From Galerina marginata (lineage: Eukaryota; Basidiomycota; Agaricomycetes; Agaricales; Galerinaceae), in contig JAECYW010000007.1 of assembly GCA_023014335.1 (NCBI GenBank), forward strand, positions 2,232,001-2,296,000: DNA of 64,000 nt, read 5' to 3'. This document shows positions 46,380-56,302 of this stretch, piece by piece. Below the pieces are notes generated by a model, which was given only the letters and a program-made list of their open reading frames with translations, was not told the DNA's origin and ran no database searches. Both the position numbers and the translations under genes were made by a program. Position 1 is the stretch's first letter. Every line of letters begins with the position of its first letter.

Positions 46380-48940
46380 ATGATTGATGTCACGCATAAG
46401 CTGATTGATCGGCTTTCGAAATTTCACCATCCACGGACGGTCGAGTCAACCACCTCCCAGCTGCTGCTCGCTGTTCTCCTCTCCTCAGACCACATTCACG
46501 AATGAGCTTTTAATACTTGTTATTGACCCCCGACAGCTTCATACAAACCCTCCGGTCGTTGCTTTGCACCTTCGACACCTGGACCCTTTCCAGGTGCTGA
46601 CTTTAGGATGTCATTGACGAAACCGCGACAATAAGGCTCCGATGGCGACGTCGACTCCTCCAGGTGAGCACCATCCTCGTATCGACCTCCTCGCAGCTGA
46701 CTGTCATTCCTATCCACAATCCACAGGCGACTCAAGTACCTCGTCGATCTTCAGCTTTTCCTCCATCTTCCCAGCTCAAGCTCCAGCTCATCGAAGCTTC
46801 ATCGACATCCCCGAGCTCATCCTCAAAGTAGGGCTGATACTCATTATCCAGCACCGTCCCGCCCTTAAGCACCTCGACGAGCACCGCCCGAGCTCGTCGT
46901 CGTCGACCGCGCCGCCTTCGACGACTTCGTCCCCACCCACTCTCACGAGGGCGGCGTTGACGACGCCCGTCTGCGGGCTGGTTAAACAGTTCTCGACTCA
47001 GTTTGTGTCGAGAATGGGAAGCCTTGCGCCTGGTTAGACTGCGGCTACCTTTCGAGAATCTAAATCGTGCGTCTTTTCTCCTCTTCGTTGTCCTTCTGCT
47101 TTTGCCTGTTCCTTCTTTCTTGCCTTCACCTTATCTTTGTTTTCAATTCTTTTTCTTTTTCAGCACTGGTATCTTTTCTTCTCACCTTCAGCTTCAAACC
47201 TCCCGGGCCTTCCTTGCTCCTTTTTTCTTTGTTCTCACCTGCATTGCACTGGGGTAACGGCGTCCGTTAGCCTGTCCCACCCAGCGTGGAGTTCAATCTT
47301 CTGATCCCTGAGCATGTTATGCCCGACCCGGTGCCTGTCTATGCCGATGCCGATGCGCATGCGTTCCCGCCGTCGCACCATCTGACCCGATCACTGTGGT
47401 CGCATCTATGCTGTCTTCATTCTAGTTATCGTTCTTGTTTTCAAACTTTCAATACCCCGGCGCTGCGTTACGGAAATATCCATGTTGTTCAGCCGCTTGT
47501 TGAGTCTTCTGCCTTCTGTTTTCTTTGGCGTTGGCATTAGCATTAGCATTTCGCGTTTTGTATTCCACTGCCTCGTTTCCTATTTATCCGCTAAACGACC
47601 AGTGTCGTCAATTTTCCTGCCATTGGTATTCTAGTTCGTTTTTTCGCCTTGTTTTCGACTTCTTTTCTTCCTAGTTTTCTTTTTTGGCTCAAATGACTCT
47701 ATTTGTACGCGCATTTTTTCTTTCAGCTCGAGTTTTCAACTTAGGATGGAATGGTATCAGGCAGCTGTCAATCCCGATGGACTCCACTCGTCGCCTTTGA
47801 TTCTCTCTCCCAGGCTTGGACGTGCATGACCTGGTCCTCGTGGGCTCCCAGTTCGCGTAAGCCTTGTAGTCAAAGAGAAATCCTCGTAGAGTGGAATTCT
47901 TTTGGTGATGCCACGGCTTATCTTGACTGATTTTCGAATTTATGCGCTTGGTGTTGGTGTTCTCGTTCGTTCATTCGTTCGGGTTGTTTTCTTTTCTTTT
48001 TTTGGTTTATGCTTTTGGTTTCCGTTCCCATTTCCTTCTTCCGTGTTTATTTTTTTTTGTCGTTTCTGTGCTTCTTTGGGAATGGAGGACTTTCGAACAA
48101 AGGCAATTTGCCAATCCCGACGGACTCCAACTCGTCACTTCTTGATTCTCTCTCTGTCAGGCTTGGACGTGGCGGTTGCGGGACTCTCAACTCTCAGGGC
48201 TCACACATGCCTTAATTTGAGAAGTTGGTGGGTAGTGGAGTCCTTTGGTGATCCCGGCTCGCGCCTCGATCAGCCTTTATGCACTTGAACTTGTCCGTTC
48301 GTTCTGGGTCGAGGAGAATGCACATCAGCCAATCCCGCCGGGCTCCTCGCTGGTCTTTGTTCTTCCTCCCAGGCCTGGAAGCTGGGCGCCTCATTTCCTT
48401 TCAGAACTGCTTGGGGCCTCAACCGAGCCTTGGTAGTCCACCGAGCCTGCTCAGAGCCCGTTGGTAAAACTGATGTTCACCTCGACCGGCCGTCGTGCAG
48501 GTGATCTGTTGTCTTCCTCACCTTTTTTTTAAAGCCTTGGGCTTCGTTTCGTTCGCATCGCTTGTTTGCTGTTTATTTCTTTTCTTATCTATTTGATTTC
48601 ATTTTTCTGGCTGTTTATCGGTTCGTCACCTGGACGCTGAGGCTTCGACATCGATGAACGGACTCTACTCATGCATGCTTCCCGGCTTTGGCGGGTACCG
48701 CCTCTTTATCTCTGCGAGTGCTCTATTGAGGCGCTCGTCCAAAGCCTCTCCTGCCATGTACGAAAGCAGAGTCCACTTCTGGATGGTTCACTTTCCCCAT
48801 TTATTTTGCACGTCTCCATCGCCCTAACCTTCCTCTTTTCGCCTTACCTACCTTCCTCTTTTTCTCCTCTTCCAACGCACCTCGTCAAACTCGACTAACC
48901 CCCTCCAACCCAGGTTTTTCTCTCGTAAATACTGGCACAT
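46380..48940 (+). repeat. Hairpin repeat copy R9
   Basis: Contains the exon-like block with its candidate intron (46642-47036), a donor-like 'cgtgcgtctttt' near 47067 and pyrimidine tracts. Hairpin units lie near 47781-47900, 48117-48245 and 48350-48465 (divergent), and a partial GGCTTTGG-type unit lies near 48655-48775. It ends 'ctcgactaaccccctccaacccag' and 'gtttttctctcgtaaatac'. Confidence 0.65.
46642..47036 (+). pseudogene. Exon-like Ser/Thr-rich segment with candidate intron
   Basis: The best-preserved copy of a block present in most hairpin repeats. An ATG at 46642 opens MATSTPPG, split by a candidate 63 nt intron (46664-46726; donor GTGAGC, branch-like CTGAC, acceptor CACAG). The reading continues through a Ser/Pro/Thr-rich stretch to KQFSTQFVSRMGSLAPG and a stop. 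Other copies (near 22610-22757, 31390-31558, 34790-34925, 40680-40860 and 63380-63487) keep the intron signals or the peptide in different frames, with indels. It resembles the Ser/Thr-rich part of a fungal secreted or wall protein, but no family is recognised. It could instead be a spliced noncoding transcript. Confidence 0.35.
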
Positions 48941-50740
48941 ACCGGTACGTTTCCATGCCCAGCGCTGTCTTTATGTTATCCAACCTCTTCTTGTGGCATT
49001 TCTAATTTCGAAGCCAGTTTTCCTTTTTTTACTCATCCATCTGTTATGTATCTTTCATTTTCTTTGGCATTGGCATTGTTGCGGTTGGCGTTTCGCAGTT
49101 TGGGTTCCACTGCCTGTTTTGGTTGGCGTCCGAGGCATTCTACTGCTAGCAGTAGAGTAGAACTTACGCAGAAGCTTTGGATTTACAACGCTGCTTCTTG
49201 TCATATTTTCAGCTATCTCATGCCTTTTCTCGTCGTTGTCTTCCCCTCAGGAGCCGTGTTCACTTTTTTTGCGCCTAGAATTTTTCAACCTTGGACGAAC
49301 GGCATTGGCTAGCCACCAACCCGACGGACTCGACATGTCGCCTCTGGATTCTCCCAGGCTTGGACGCTGGGCTGCCTCAGCGGGGCGCTCGGGTAAGACT
49401 TGGTCAGAGTTGGAACCATATGTGGACACCGTTGAACTTGGTGAAGCTACGGCTCGCGCTCGCTTTGACCCGTCGTCATGGGATTGGCGGTTGATCTGAC
49501 CTTGTCATTTCGCCTCAAACTTTTTTCTTTTACATGCAGTTCTTTTGCTCGCTTTTTTTTGTTCGCATTTCATATTCATTTCATTTCTAATTCTAATTAT
49601 TTTTTCTTTTTCTTCCATTTAGTTTCTCGTCTATCAGGTCTTCCCCTGGCTTCGCACACGAGATGGGCAGACGTTATGTGTTTTCTCCACGGATTCGGCT
49701 TATGCTCATGCTCCTCGGCATTGGCGGGCATCGCTCTTTGTTGCTTCGCAGTATTCTGTTGAGTCGCTCGTCCAAAGCCTAGCATGATTGATGTAGTCAA
49801 GCAGAGTCCGTCTCTGGATGGCTCACTCTCCCCATTTTGTCGTGTGGTCTCATTCATTCGCCTATTGCCCACACTGTTCTACATTCGCTTCAGTCTTGTT
49901 GTTCGCATTTCGTTTCTTATTCTCATCCTTATTCTTAATTTTCTCTCTTTTATTATCTATCGGTTCGACACCCGGCTTCACACACGAGATGGGGCAGACG
50001 TAGCGCGTTTCTGGACGGATTCGACTTGTGCTCGTGCTCCCCGGCTTTGGCGGGTATCGCCTCTTTGTTGCGCCTAGGTACACTATTGAGGCGCTCGTCC
50101 AAAGCCTGTATAGTCTCCGTGGTAAAGTAGAATCCGTCCTCGGATGGCTCCCTCTCCATTTTCTCGTTTGTTCATTCGCCTATTGACATCCATTTTCTAC
50201 GTTCGCATTTCGCGCATTTCATTTCTTATTCTGAATCTCTTCTTATCTTTCATTATTTATTAGGTCTTTGCACACGAGATGGGGTTGTCCAAGTCGCACG
50301 TTTTCTGGACGGACTCTGCTCGTGCTCGTGCTCCCTCGGCTTTGGCGGGTATCGCCTCTTTATACTTCGGAAGGACCTTATCGAGGCGCCTGTCCAAAGC
50401 CTATCGGTCTTTTCCTTAATATTTCGAGTGGAGTCCGTCTGGATTGCTCACTATCCTAATTATTTCGCGTGGTCTTGGTCTTGGTTCATTCGACCGCCAC
50501 TTTTTTTCTACCGTGCACTTCATTCGCTTTTTTCGTTTGTTTTTGATATCCTTTCATTCCTTGTTCTCAACTTTTCTGGCTTCGCACGCGAGATGGGGTA
50601 GCCGCGTATTTTCGAGACGGTATCCGGTCCCAAAAATATGCGCTTTGTTTCGACTGAAGGAGATCGAAAAGTCTGTCGAATCTCGATAGTTATCATGGGA
50701 TGGATGTCAGCATTTTTAGGAACTGCGATTTGGATGTGGA
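48941..50740 (+). repeat. Tandem array of GGCTTTGG-type hairpin units
   Basis: After a unit with AGGCTTG arms near 49320-49420, the segment 'cttcgcacacgagatgggg' plus hairpin recurs at about 49652, 49976 and 50269 with a period near 300-325 bp, and once more truncated at 50580. The clearest unit is 50308-50439 (GACGGACTC with GAGTCCGTC; GGCTTTGG with CCAAAGCC; TCGCCTC with GAGGCG). Ends with the linking block 'tactctaggataatcgtac' near 50750. Confidence 0.6.
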
Positions 50741-51251
50741 TGTATTTTTTATACTCTAGGATAATCGTACGGAATCAAGATATTTGACGCTACCACCAGT
50801 ATGTAGATGCGGAATTTAAATGAGGGGGTTGGTACTCAAACAAAGGAGGAGAAAGCGCGATGACTTACGCATTCGACACAAATCAGGTGTGTTGAACATC
50901 ACTGCTGCTCTCTTGGTACTGCGAACGCGGAGTTTTATATTTTTGACTTGCTTGCTTTCCTTACCGCCCACTCCCGCGACCAGCTTCCCAGGGCCTAAGG
51001 CTTTTTTTAGAGCTTTAGGAGACACCTCCGATAAACTGCCTTGCTGGCTTTGACTTTGTCAAGCCAACAACTTGTTAACACTGTTCGTCGCTCACTGGCA
51101 TTGTAGTTCTTCCGCCTGTTCTAATGAAACATTTATGTCCACCCAGTAGACTATTGTAATGAACGGGTCAGACTATCATAAAGTATAGTATTAGCCCCAA
51201 ATTTTGTGTTCGACGACGACTATGAAGGACTGCGGCAGTCATGGTGAGAGT
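50741..51251. other. Flank between hairpin repeats and LTR composite
   Basis: The first 70 bp match the linking block of R6 and R7. The remainder to 51251 has no recognised feature. It ends with GCTT, the 4 bp target duplication of the LTR composite. Confidence 0.35.
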
Positions 51252-51255
51252 GCTT

Positions 51256-51783
51256 TGAAGAGATTCCAACGAGGTTGGAAAGGGAAAAGGGGTGAGGGAA
51301 GCTAGTGACTCCGTCAACTACGTCCTAGAAATGTTCAAGTAGTCGGTAGTTAGTTACTCGGCGTAACTCGATACGTGTTTGCCAGTTGCGCTGAACGTTT
51401 ACAGCCAAAAGGACTTGAAATGGTGGGTTGCGATTAACCAAAGAAAATAAGTAGCTAATACAGGGCTTTTATACCTAACTAGCTATGAAATTTTCTCTGT
51501 AAAATTTTAAGGGGAAGAAAGAATAGGGGGAAGGGGTCTTGAGATCGGCATGTGAATGAAGGAATATATGTAATTAGTGAGGGGCCGTCTCTTGGATGAA
51601 GGAATAGGAATAGAAAATTTACTGTCCAGAGGTATTTCGTGTGTGTACCTATAATTAGAACTCGGAGCGGATAGAAAGTTAATTGAAAAGAGCCGCGATC
51701 TTATGCTGAAGTCGTTGCCGGTATTTGTCTTGAACAGGGGCCGATTCCGTTGTTCCGCGCACAGTCGGAGTGGATACTCCACA
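51256..51783 (-). repeat. 3' LTR of outer composite
   Basis: On the minus strand it begins TGTGGAGTATCC and ends GGAATCTCTTCA (TG...CA). It appears identical to 62078-62605 by eye, including all indel-sensitive stretches I compared. Confidence 0.88.
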
Positions 51784-51798
51784 CCTCCCAGGAACTTT
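51784..51798 (-). promoter_or_regulatory. Polypurine tract of the outer composite
   Basis: The minus strand reads AAAGTTCCTGGGAGG directly before the 3' LTR. The same string borders the 3' LTR of element B at 58355-58369. This is the expected plus-strand primer for reverse transcription. Confidence 0.65.
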
Positions 51799-51987
51799 TG
51801 AAAATCGACCTCCGTGTCGATCTCTTGTGGAAGCAATTGTCTTGAAACGAGGGACGAGGGATTCTGTGGATTTAGAAGGTTGAAAAAAAGCGAAGAAGCG
51901 GATAAGGTCATTGAAGAAACGGATGAATCAGAGTGAATTAAACAAATTTTGTCGAAATTGGGCGGGGGTTTTCCTGGTATAGGCTCG

Positions 51988-54900
51988 TCAATTCGTGCAG
52001 GTGACTGAGCTGTCCGACGAGACGTGTGGATTGGCCTCCATAGCCATAAGCTGCTCTGTTCCAAATTCGAATGGAACGTCCTTCCTAGTTAGATCGACGA
52101 GGGGCTTTGCATGCTTTGCATAATCCTTGATAAAAACTCGAATGGTCCCCAGTGTACCTAGAAACCCACGAACATCAGTTATATTTTCACAGATAGGCCA
52201 GTCCGTGATCTTCTGGACTCGAGATTCGAGCGGGACGCGCCCATCATACGTGCAACGGTGTCCCACAATTATCGCAGATTTGGAACATAAGGTTGACTTC
52301 AATCCTGAGAAAGTACCACCAGCATGCTTGATTCGCTCAATGACACGGTTTACATTGTTGAGGTGTTCCCAAATAAACCTTCGAATACCTGGGTTCTCAG
52401 GTATAGTCTCGTAACTTCCGTCGGGAAGTTCATAGCGCGTCAACGGTCCTTTAACGGGGACGTCATCGATAAACGGGATAGTAACGTGTGGGATTTCGTC
52501 TTGGAGCAGGAATGTAGTGTCGCCGTGTTGAATTTGCATTGAGTTTGTGTATCCCATTGGAATAGCGGTGAGACGAAACGTGCCAAGAGGCGTTTGGAAG
52601 GTTGTTAAATCTCTAGACTTGACAGCAAGCTCTCGCTGATCGAAGCCTACAAAGAGATCAAATATTCCATAGCAGCTGCGACCTCCAAACGATTCTGCAT
52701 AAGGTTCAACATGAGGCGGGAGGCCGCTGTCCTTGATTGAGACTTGATTTAGCGGCTGGAGGTCATGGACAAGTCGAATAGATTTCCCATCCTTCTTGGT
52801 AACGGCAAACCATCGCGACCGGTACGAAGAATTGGACGGTTCATAAATTTTTGAAGCGATTTTGGCCTTGATAACATCGATAACCTGGTCAAAAACTCCT
52901 CGAGGTATCGGAATATTACGCAGAACCCAAGGTATATGCTCGACAGTCGGTATAACCACTGGTTCAAAGTAGTCGGAGGAGAATTTTCCTTTCTCCGTCT
53001 CGTCCCAGGCGAAGCCTTCTTCTTGAGTCTTTAAAATATGGTGAACAAGTTTCTCCTCTTCTGGCCAGAGGAAACCTTCAGCATTCACTTGCATTGCATC
53101 CTTTCGCTCTTGGGTATATCGCTTTCCAGGCGTGAAATCAGGCGGATGCTCTGGAAGCTTGGGCATATCAGCTAACGGATCGGACGGGATTTTTCGTACG
53201 ATTCGAAAATCCTCTGGGAGGGTGGTTGCGACAGGTTTGACGCGATTTGCAACTTTTTTGTATGCGAATGAGGAGACTGGAACCTCAGAAATCGAAACAG
53301 CGGGACCAGGATGGTTTGCTGTGTTGTTTATGTTCACATCGAACACATTCTGAGGCTGCTCGATTGGCCCGTGAAGGTAGTGGACCAGCGCAGGATCTAA
53401 TTCGTCCTCAACTTCATTGGTGCGAGGCTTGATGGCAAAGAAGTCATCGTCGTCGTCATCGTCGTCGCTATTGTCATAATCATCTTCCGTCTCCGAAAGA
53501 TCTTGAAGTCCTGGAGGGCCATCATCGTCGGAGTCAGATGAATCATCGTCGGAATCGGACATTTCATAGAGGTCTGGTAGTTCGTTATCGTTAAGGTCTG
53601 TCTCGTCGAACTCAAGCTCGATATCAGGGCACGGTTCCGTTTCTGCTCCAACAAAGCCAACATCAACAGAGTTTGCATGTAGGCTTTCTCGAGACATCAT
53701 GGTGCGTTCACGAGTAGGGACCGTAATAACAGCGCGGGTGTTCGGGTCTTCCAACGTCAAACGAGCAGAGCCGTCCGAATAATGTTTGATAGTTGCTTCT
53801 GTCAGGGTGAAAAATGGAAGCCCCAATAAGAGTTCGTATGGTGCATCTTCGACGACCTGGACTTGAACATAAAATACGTAGCCTCCGATTGTCATGGCCA
53901 AATTGTGTAGAAGTCCCATCGTATTATTGCTCGTGAGATTTGCTGACTGCATCCGCATAAGATGGTCTGATCGCATTGGAAGTCCCAGCTGCTCCCATTT
54001 ATCTCGTCGCAGGGCTATTATCATGGATCCATTATCCACTAATGCCTCTGCAGTTATTCCTCCTTCGAGCTCAATATCTATTGCTCGAAGTTGTTCGGTG
54101 TGCTTGGCAACCACAAGGTCATCGGCTGTCCGCGGGAGCGAGCGACCTTCAGAGTGGAAGTTTTTGGGCTGTCTTGCATCCGGGGAGCCAGCTACGTGGT
54201 TAACGTTGACAGATTGTCCATTCAGCGGCAGAACACGCTTGGTGGAAATGAGTTCTTTGATTTGCTTGCGAACTTCAGGAGAAACCGCCAATAATTCTCT
54301 TGCTGTCAAGGTTATAGAGCTATCAAGAGCCTTTTGAACGACAGAATTGGTGGTCTTGGTGTCTTCAATTGGTGTAATGTATTTGTATTGCGGCTGATTT
54401 CCGCTAGGAGCCGGTACGAAGCTGGATGACTTGGGCGCTTGTTTGGGCGCTTCTTTCGGAACCGCGGATTCTCGGTCTTCGTTGCTCTTCTGTTGAGCCA
54501 TGCTACGCGTAATAGGTCCGGTGGGCTTGACTGTCGGTTGGGAAGCCATCTTGCGACGAGTATCTTCGGCCTTCTTCATTGCAGTAGCTGCCAAAGCTTC
54601 AAACATTTTCATGTCTTCTTCTTCACGCAACGTCACGGGATTTTCCACTGAATCTGGCAAATCGTATACTTCTTCAATAGAAGCTGAGAAGACTTCTTGA
54701 ACTTCCACAACATTTGTTGACACTGTCGCTATGTGTCCGTTCGCTTTACGCCAACTGTCGATCCGTTCTTGAATGTTTCGGCCGTTTCCGAGACGCGGAG
54801 TTACTTTAGTGCCGTCGGGGACCACGATCTGATTGTTCTGGTCTTTCTTGCACCACCTGTTGGCGATGTACTCCAAAAGCTTGAGGCAGTTTCGAATAAA

Positions 54901-55683
54901 GTGGTCTGTTTCGGAACAGAATGCGCACCCTCTAACGTATGTAGACCGTTGTTGTTGCGAAGTTGAGCCTCCAGCAGGGATATTTAGCTTCTTCATGAGG
55001 GTCAACGCGAAGGTCTCTGCCCATTTACTTTCGTCGAAGCCTGGGCTTAAGTTTGATGCATCGAAAACCTCTCGTTTGACTGTGGTTCGAGATTGCGAAT
55101 GATCTGGAGTTGCTGCAGCTGATGCTTGACGCGGTGCAATCATAATAGCAGCAGCATAAATTTCTTCGAGCGTCCAAGGATCATCTGGATGATGATCGGG
55201 GTTCTTGAACCTGAGCTGTTCACGAACCAAACGCCGAAAATCAATGTGTAGTCCTTGCACGAAGTATGTAGCAATCTCTCGGTCGGATAATCGAGACTTT
55301 CCTTTGAGGAAAGTTGAAATTCGGAGAAACGTGCGATAGTATTCTCCAAATTGTGTCTGGCTTTTAACTTGCAGCGCAGCGTTATCTTCAATGAGTATTT
55401 GAAGGTCATTGACGGAGTATTTGCGATCTCCGTCTGCTCCTGGGTATAACTTGGTGATAGCGGTTACGAAGGCGTCCCAGTCGTTGCCCAATGCCGATGG
55501 CTGCTGTTCCCAGAGCTCAGCGTCGTTGGGATCAGCGTACGTTAGCGCCCATTCGATGGTCTGTGTTCCATTGAGATTAATCCCCGAAGCAAGCTTACGG
55601 ACTTCTTTAAGGAATCTCGAGAGTGAGGAGGCCTGTCCATCGAATTTTGGGGCCGATGAATGATTACGAGCTGGCATAGACAT
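51988..55683 (-). CDS. Ty3/Gypsy Gag-protease-reverse transcriptase polyprotein, lacking RNase H and integrase
   Basis: Open frame of 1231 aa. Residues 10-190 are a retrotransposon Gag domain (APKFDGQASSLSRFLKEV ... YYRTFLRISTFLKGK ... DHHPDDPWTLEEIY). A CCHC zinc knuckle, CAFCSETDHFIRNC, lies at about 253-266. An aspartic protease with active site DNGS lies near residue 550, and an Asp/Ser-rich acidic linker at about 690-755. The reverse transcriptase spans about 930-1200 with SRWFAVTKKDGKSIRLVHDL and the catalytic FIDD near 1070. The frame ends soon after the connection motif FEFGTEQLMAMEA, where RNase H would begin, so RNase H and integrase are deleted. The protease has DNGS rather than the usual DSG/DTG. 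An old gag-only relative lies upstream in the same composite. Confidence 0.88.
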   Translation of the reverse strand: MSMPARNHSSAPKFDGQASSLSRFLKEVRKLASGINLNGTQTIEWALTYADPNDAELWEQQPSALGNDWDAFVTAITKLYPGADGDRKYSVNDLQILIEDNAALQVKSQTQFGEYYRTFLRISTFLKGKSRLSDREIATYFVQGLHIDFRRLVREQLRFKNPDHHPDDPWTLEEIYAAAIMIAPRQASAAATPDHSQSRTTVKREVFDASNLSPGFDESKWAETFALTLMKKLNIPAGGSTSQQQRSTYVRGCAFCSETDHFIRNCLKLLEYIANRWCKKDQNNQIVVPDGTKVTPRLGNGRNIQERIDSWRKANGHIATVSTNVVEVQEVFSASIEEVYDLPDSVENPVTLREEEDMKMFEALAATAMKKAEDTRRKMASQPTVKPTGPITRSMAQQKSNEDRESAVPKEAPKQAPKSSSFVPAPSGNQPQYKYITPIEDTKTTNSVVQKALDSSITLTARELLAVSPEVRKQIKELISTKRVLPLNGQSVNVNHVAGSPDARQPKNFHSEGRSLPRTADDLVVAKHTEQLRAIDIELEGGITAEALVDNGSMIIALRRDKWEQLGLPMRSDHLMRMQSANLTSNNTMGLLHNLAMTIGGYVFYVQVQVVEDAPYELLLGLPFFTLTEATIKHYSDGSARLTLEDPNTRAVITVPTRERTMMSRESLHANSVDVGFVGAETEPCPDIELEFDETDLNDNELPDLYEMSDSDDDSSDSDDDGPPGLQDLSETEDDYDNSDDDDDDDDFFAIKPRTNEVEDELDPALVHYLHGPIEQPQNVFDVNINNTANHPGPAVSISEVPVSSFAYKKVANRVKPVATTLPEDFRIVRKIPSDPLADMPKLPEHPPDFTPGKRYTQERKDAMQVNAEGFLWPEEEKLVHHILKTQEEGFAWDETEKGKFSSDYFEPVVIPTVEHIPWVLRNIPIPRGVFDQVIDVIKAKIASKIYEPSNSSYRSRWFAVTKKDGKSIRLVHDLQPLNQVSIKDSGLPPHVEPYAESFGGRSCYGIFDLFVGFDQRELAVKSRDLTTFQTPLGTFRLTAIPMGYTNSMQIQHGDTTFLLQDEIPHVTIPFIDDVPVKGPLTRYELPDGSYETIPENPGIRRFIWEHLNNVNRVIERIKHAGGTFSGLKSTLCSKSAIIVGHRCTYDGRVPLESRVQKITDWPICENITDVRGFLGTLGTIRVFIKDYAKHAKPLVDLTRKDVPFEFGTEQLMAMEANPHVSSDSSVTCTN

Positions 55684-56038
55684 TTTGGGTATAATTGGCT
55701 GTATAAGCGAGGTAAGTGCGGGTAACGGTGGTCGAGCTTTTGCTAGCTTGGTGAAGTCGATGGTCCTAGTCGGCCTAGTCCAATCTACTGGTATAAATCG
55801 AGGTGGCGAAGGTGACTTGTTGTCCGAAAATTCTGAGTTCTCTGGGTTCTCGGGTGAACCCTCTGGCGCAGCCGTTGTGGCTAGATGTCGACTTTCGAGT
55901 CGAGACGAGTTTAACGAAAGGTCTTATGGACCTGGTACGATGTTTCCGATGAAACGAAGTGGTTTTTGAACGATACCCGTGACGAAGGGTATGACCACTT
56001 GAACAAATGCCTAGAACCCCCTCGCGGTGGGCTCCAGT
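55684..56038 (-). promoter_or_regulatory. Leader and primer binding site of the gag-protease-RT unit
   Basis: Untranslated leader. The primer site TGGAGCCCACCGCGAGGG at 56019-56036 (minus) begins 2 nt inside the internal LTR-like segment. The same site occurs in the other two leaders in this cluster (60814-60831 and 62058-62075). The cognate tRNA would end CTCGCGGTGGGCT plus CCA; its identity was not resolved. Confidence 0.6.
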
Positions 56039-56302
56039 TGAAGGTAATCCGCAGTGTACGGATAGGGAAAGGGTGAGGGAAGATGAAGGCGTAATAGAAT
56101 TGTAGTGACTCCGTCAACTACGTTCTAGATTTTGTCCAAGTAGTACCGAATAGATCTTGATATTGAATGCAAAGTCTTGCGAGCTTTCTTGAAGCCTTGA
56201 TGCGAGTGCTGAATCGAAATCAGCCGAAGTGAGAAGTTGTACGAAGTTGCTGAAACGTTTATCAGCCGAAACGAGATGAGAAGATGAGTGGGGTGTATTT
56301 CA
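56039..56302 (-). repeat. Internal LTR-like segment, different subfamily
   Basis: Starts TGAAGGTAATCC next to the primer site and shares 'gtgactccgtcaactacgt' and 'aacgttta-cagcc' with the outer LTR, but is otherwise diverged. The right boundary near 56302 ('gtatttca') is uncertain. The upstream gag frame reads 178 nt into it. It marks a junction between two element units. Confidence 0.6.

Noticed and set aside
51507..52064. Frame crossing from the RT 3' end into the 3' LTR as remnant integrase
   Set aside because: It has no integrase motif (no HHCC, no DDE), and half of it is LTR sequence found again at 62329-62604.
53444..53678. Separate Met/Thr-rich frame overlapping the gag-protease-RT polyprotein
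   Set aside because: It is the shifted-frame shadow of the Asp-rich linker encoded by GAT/GAC repeats.
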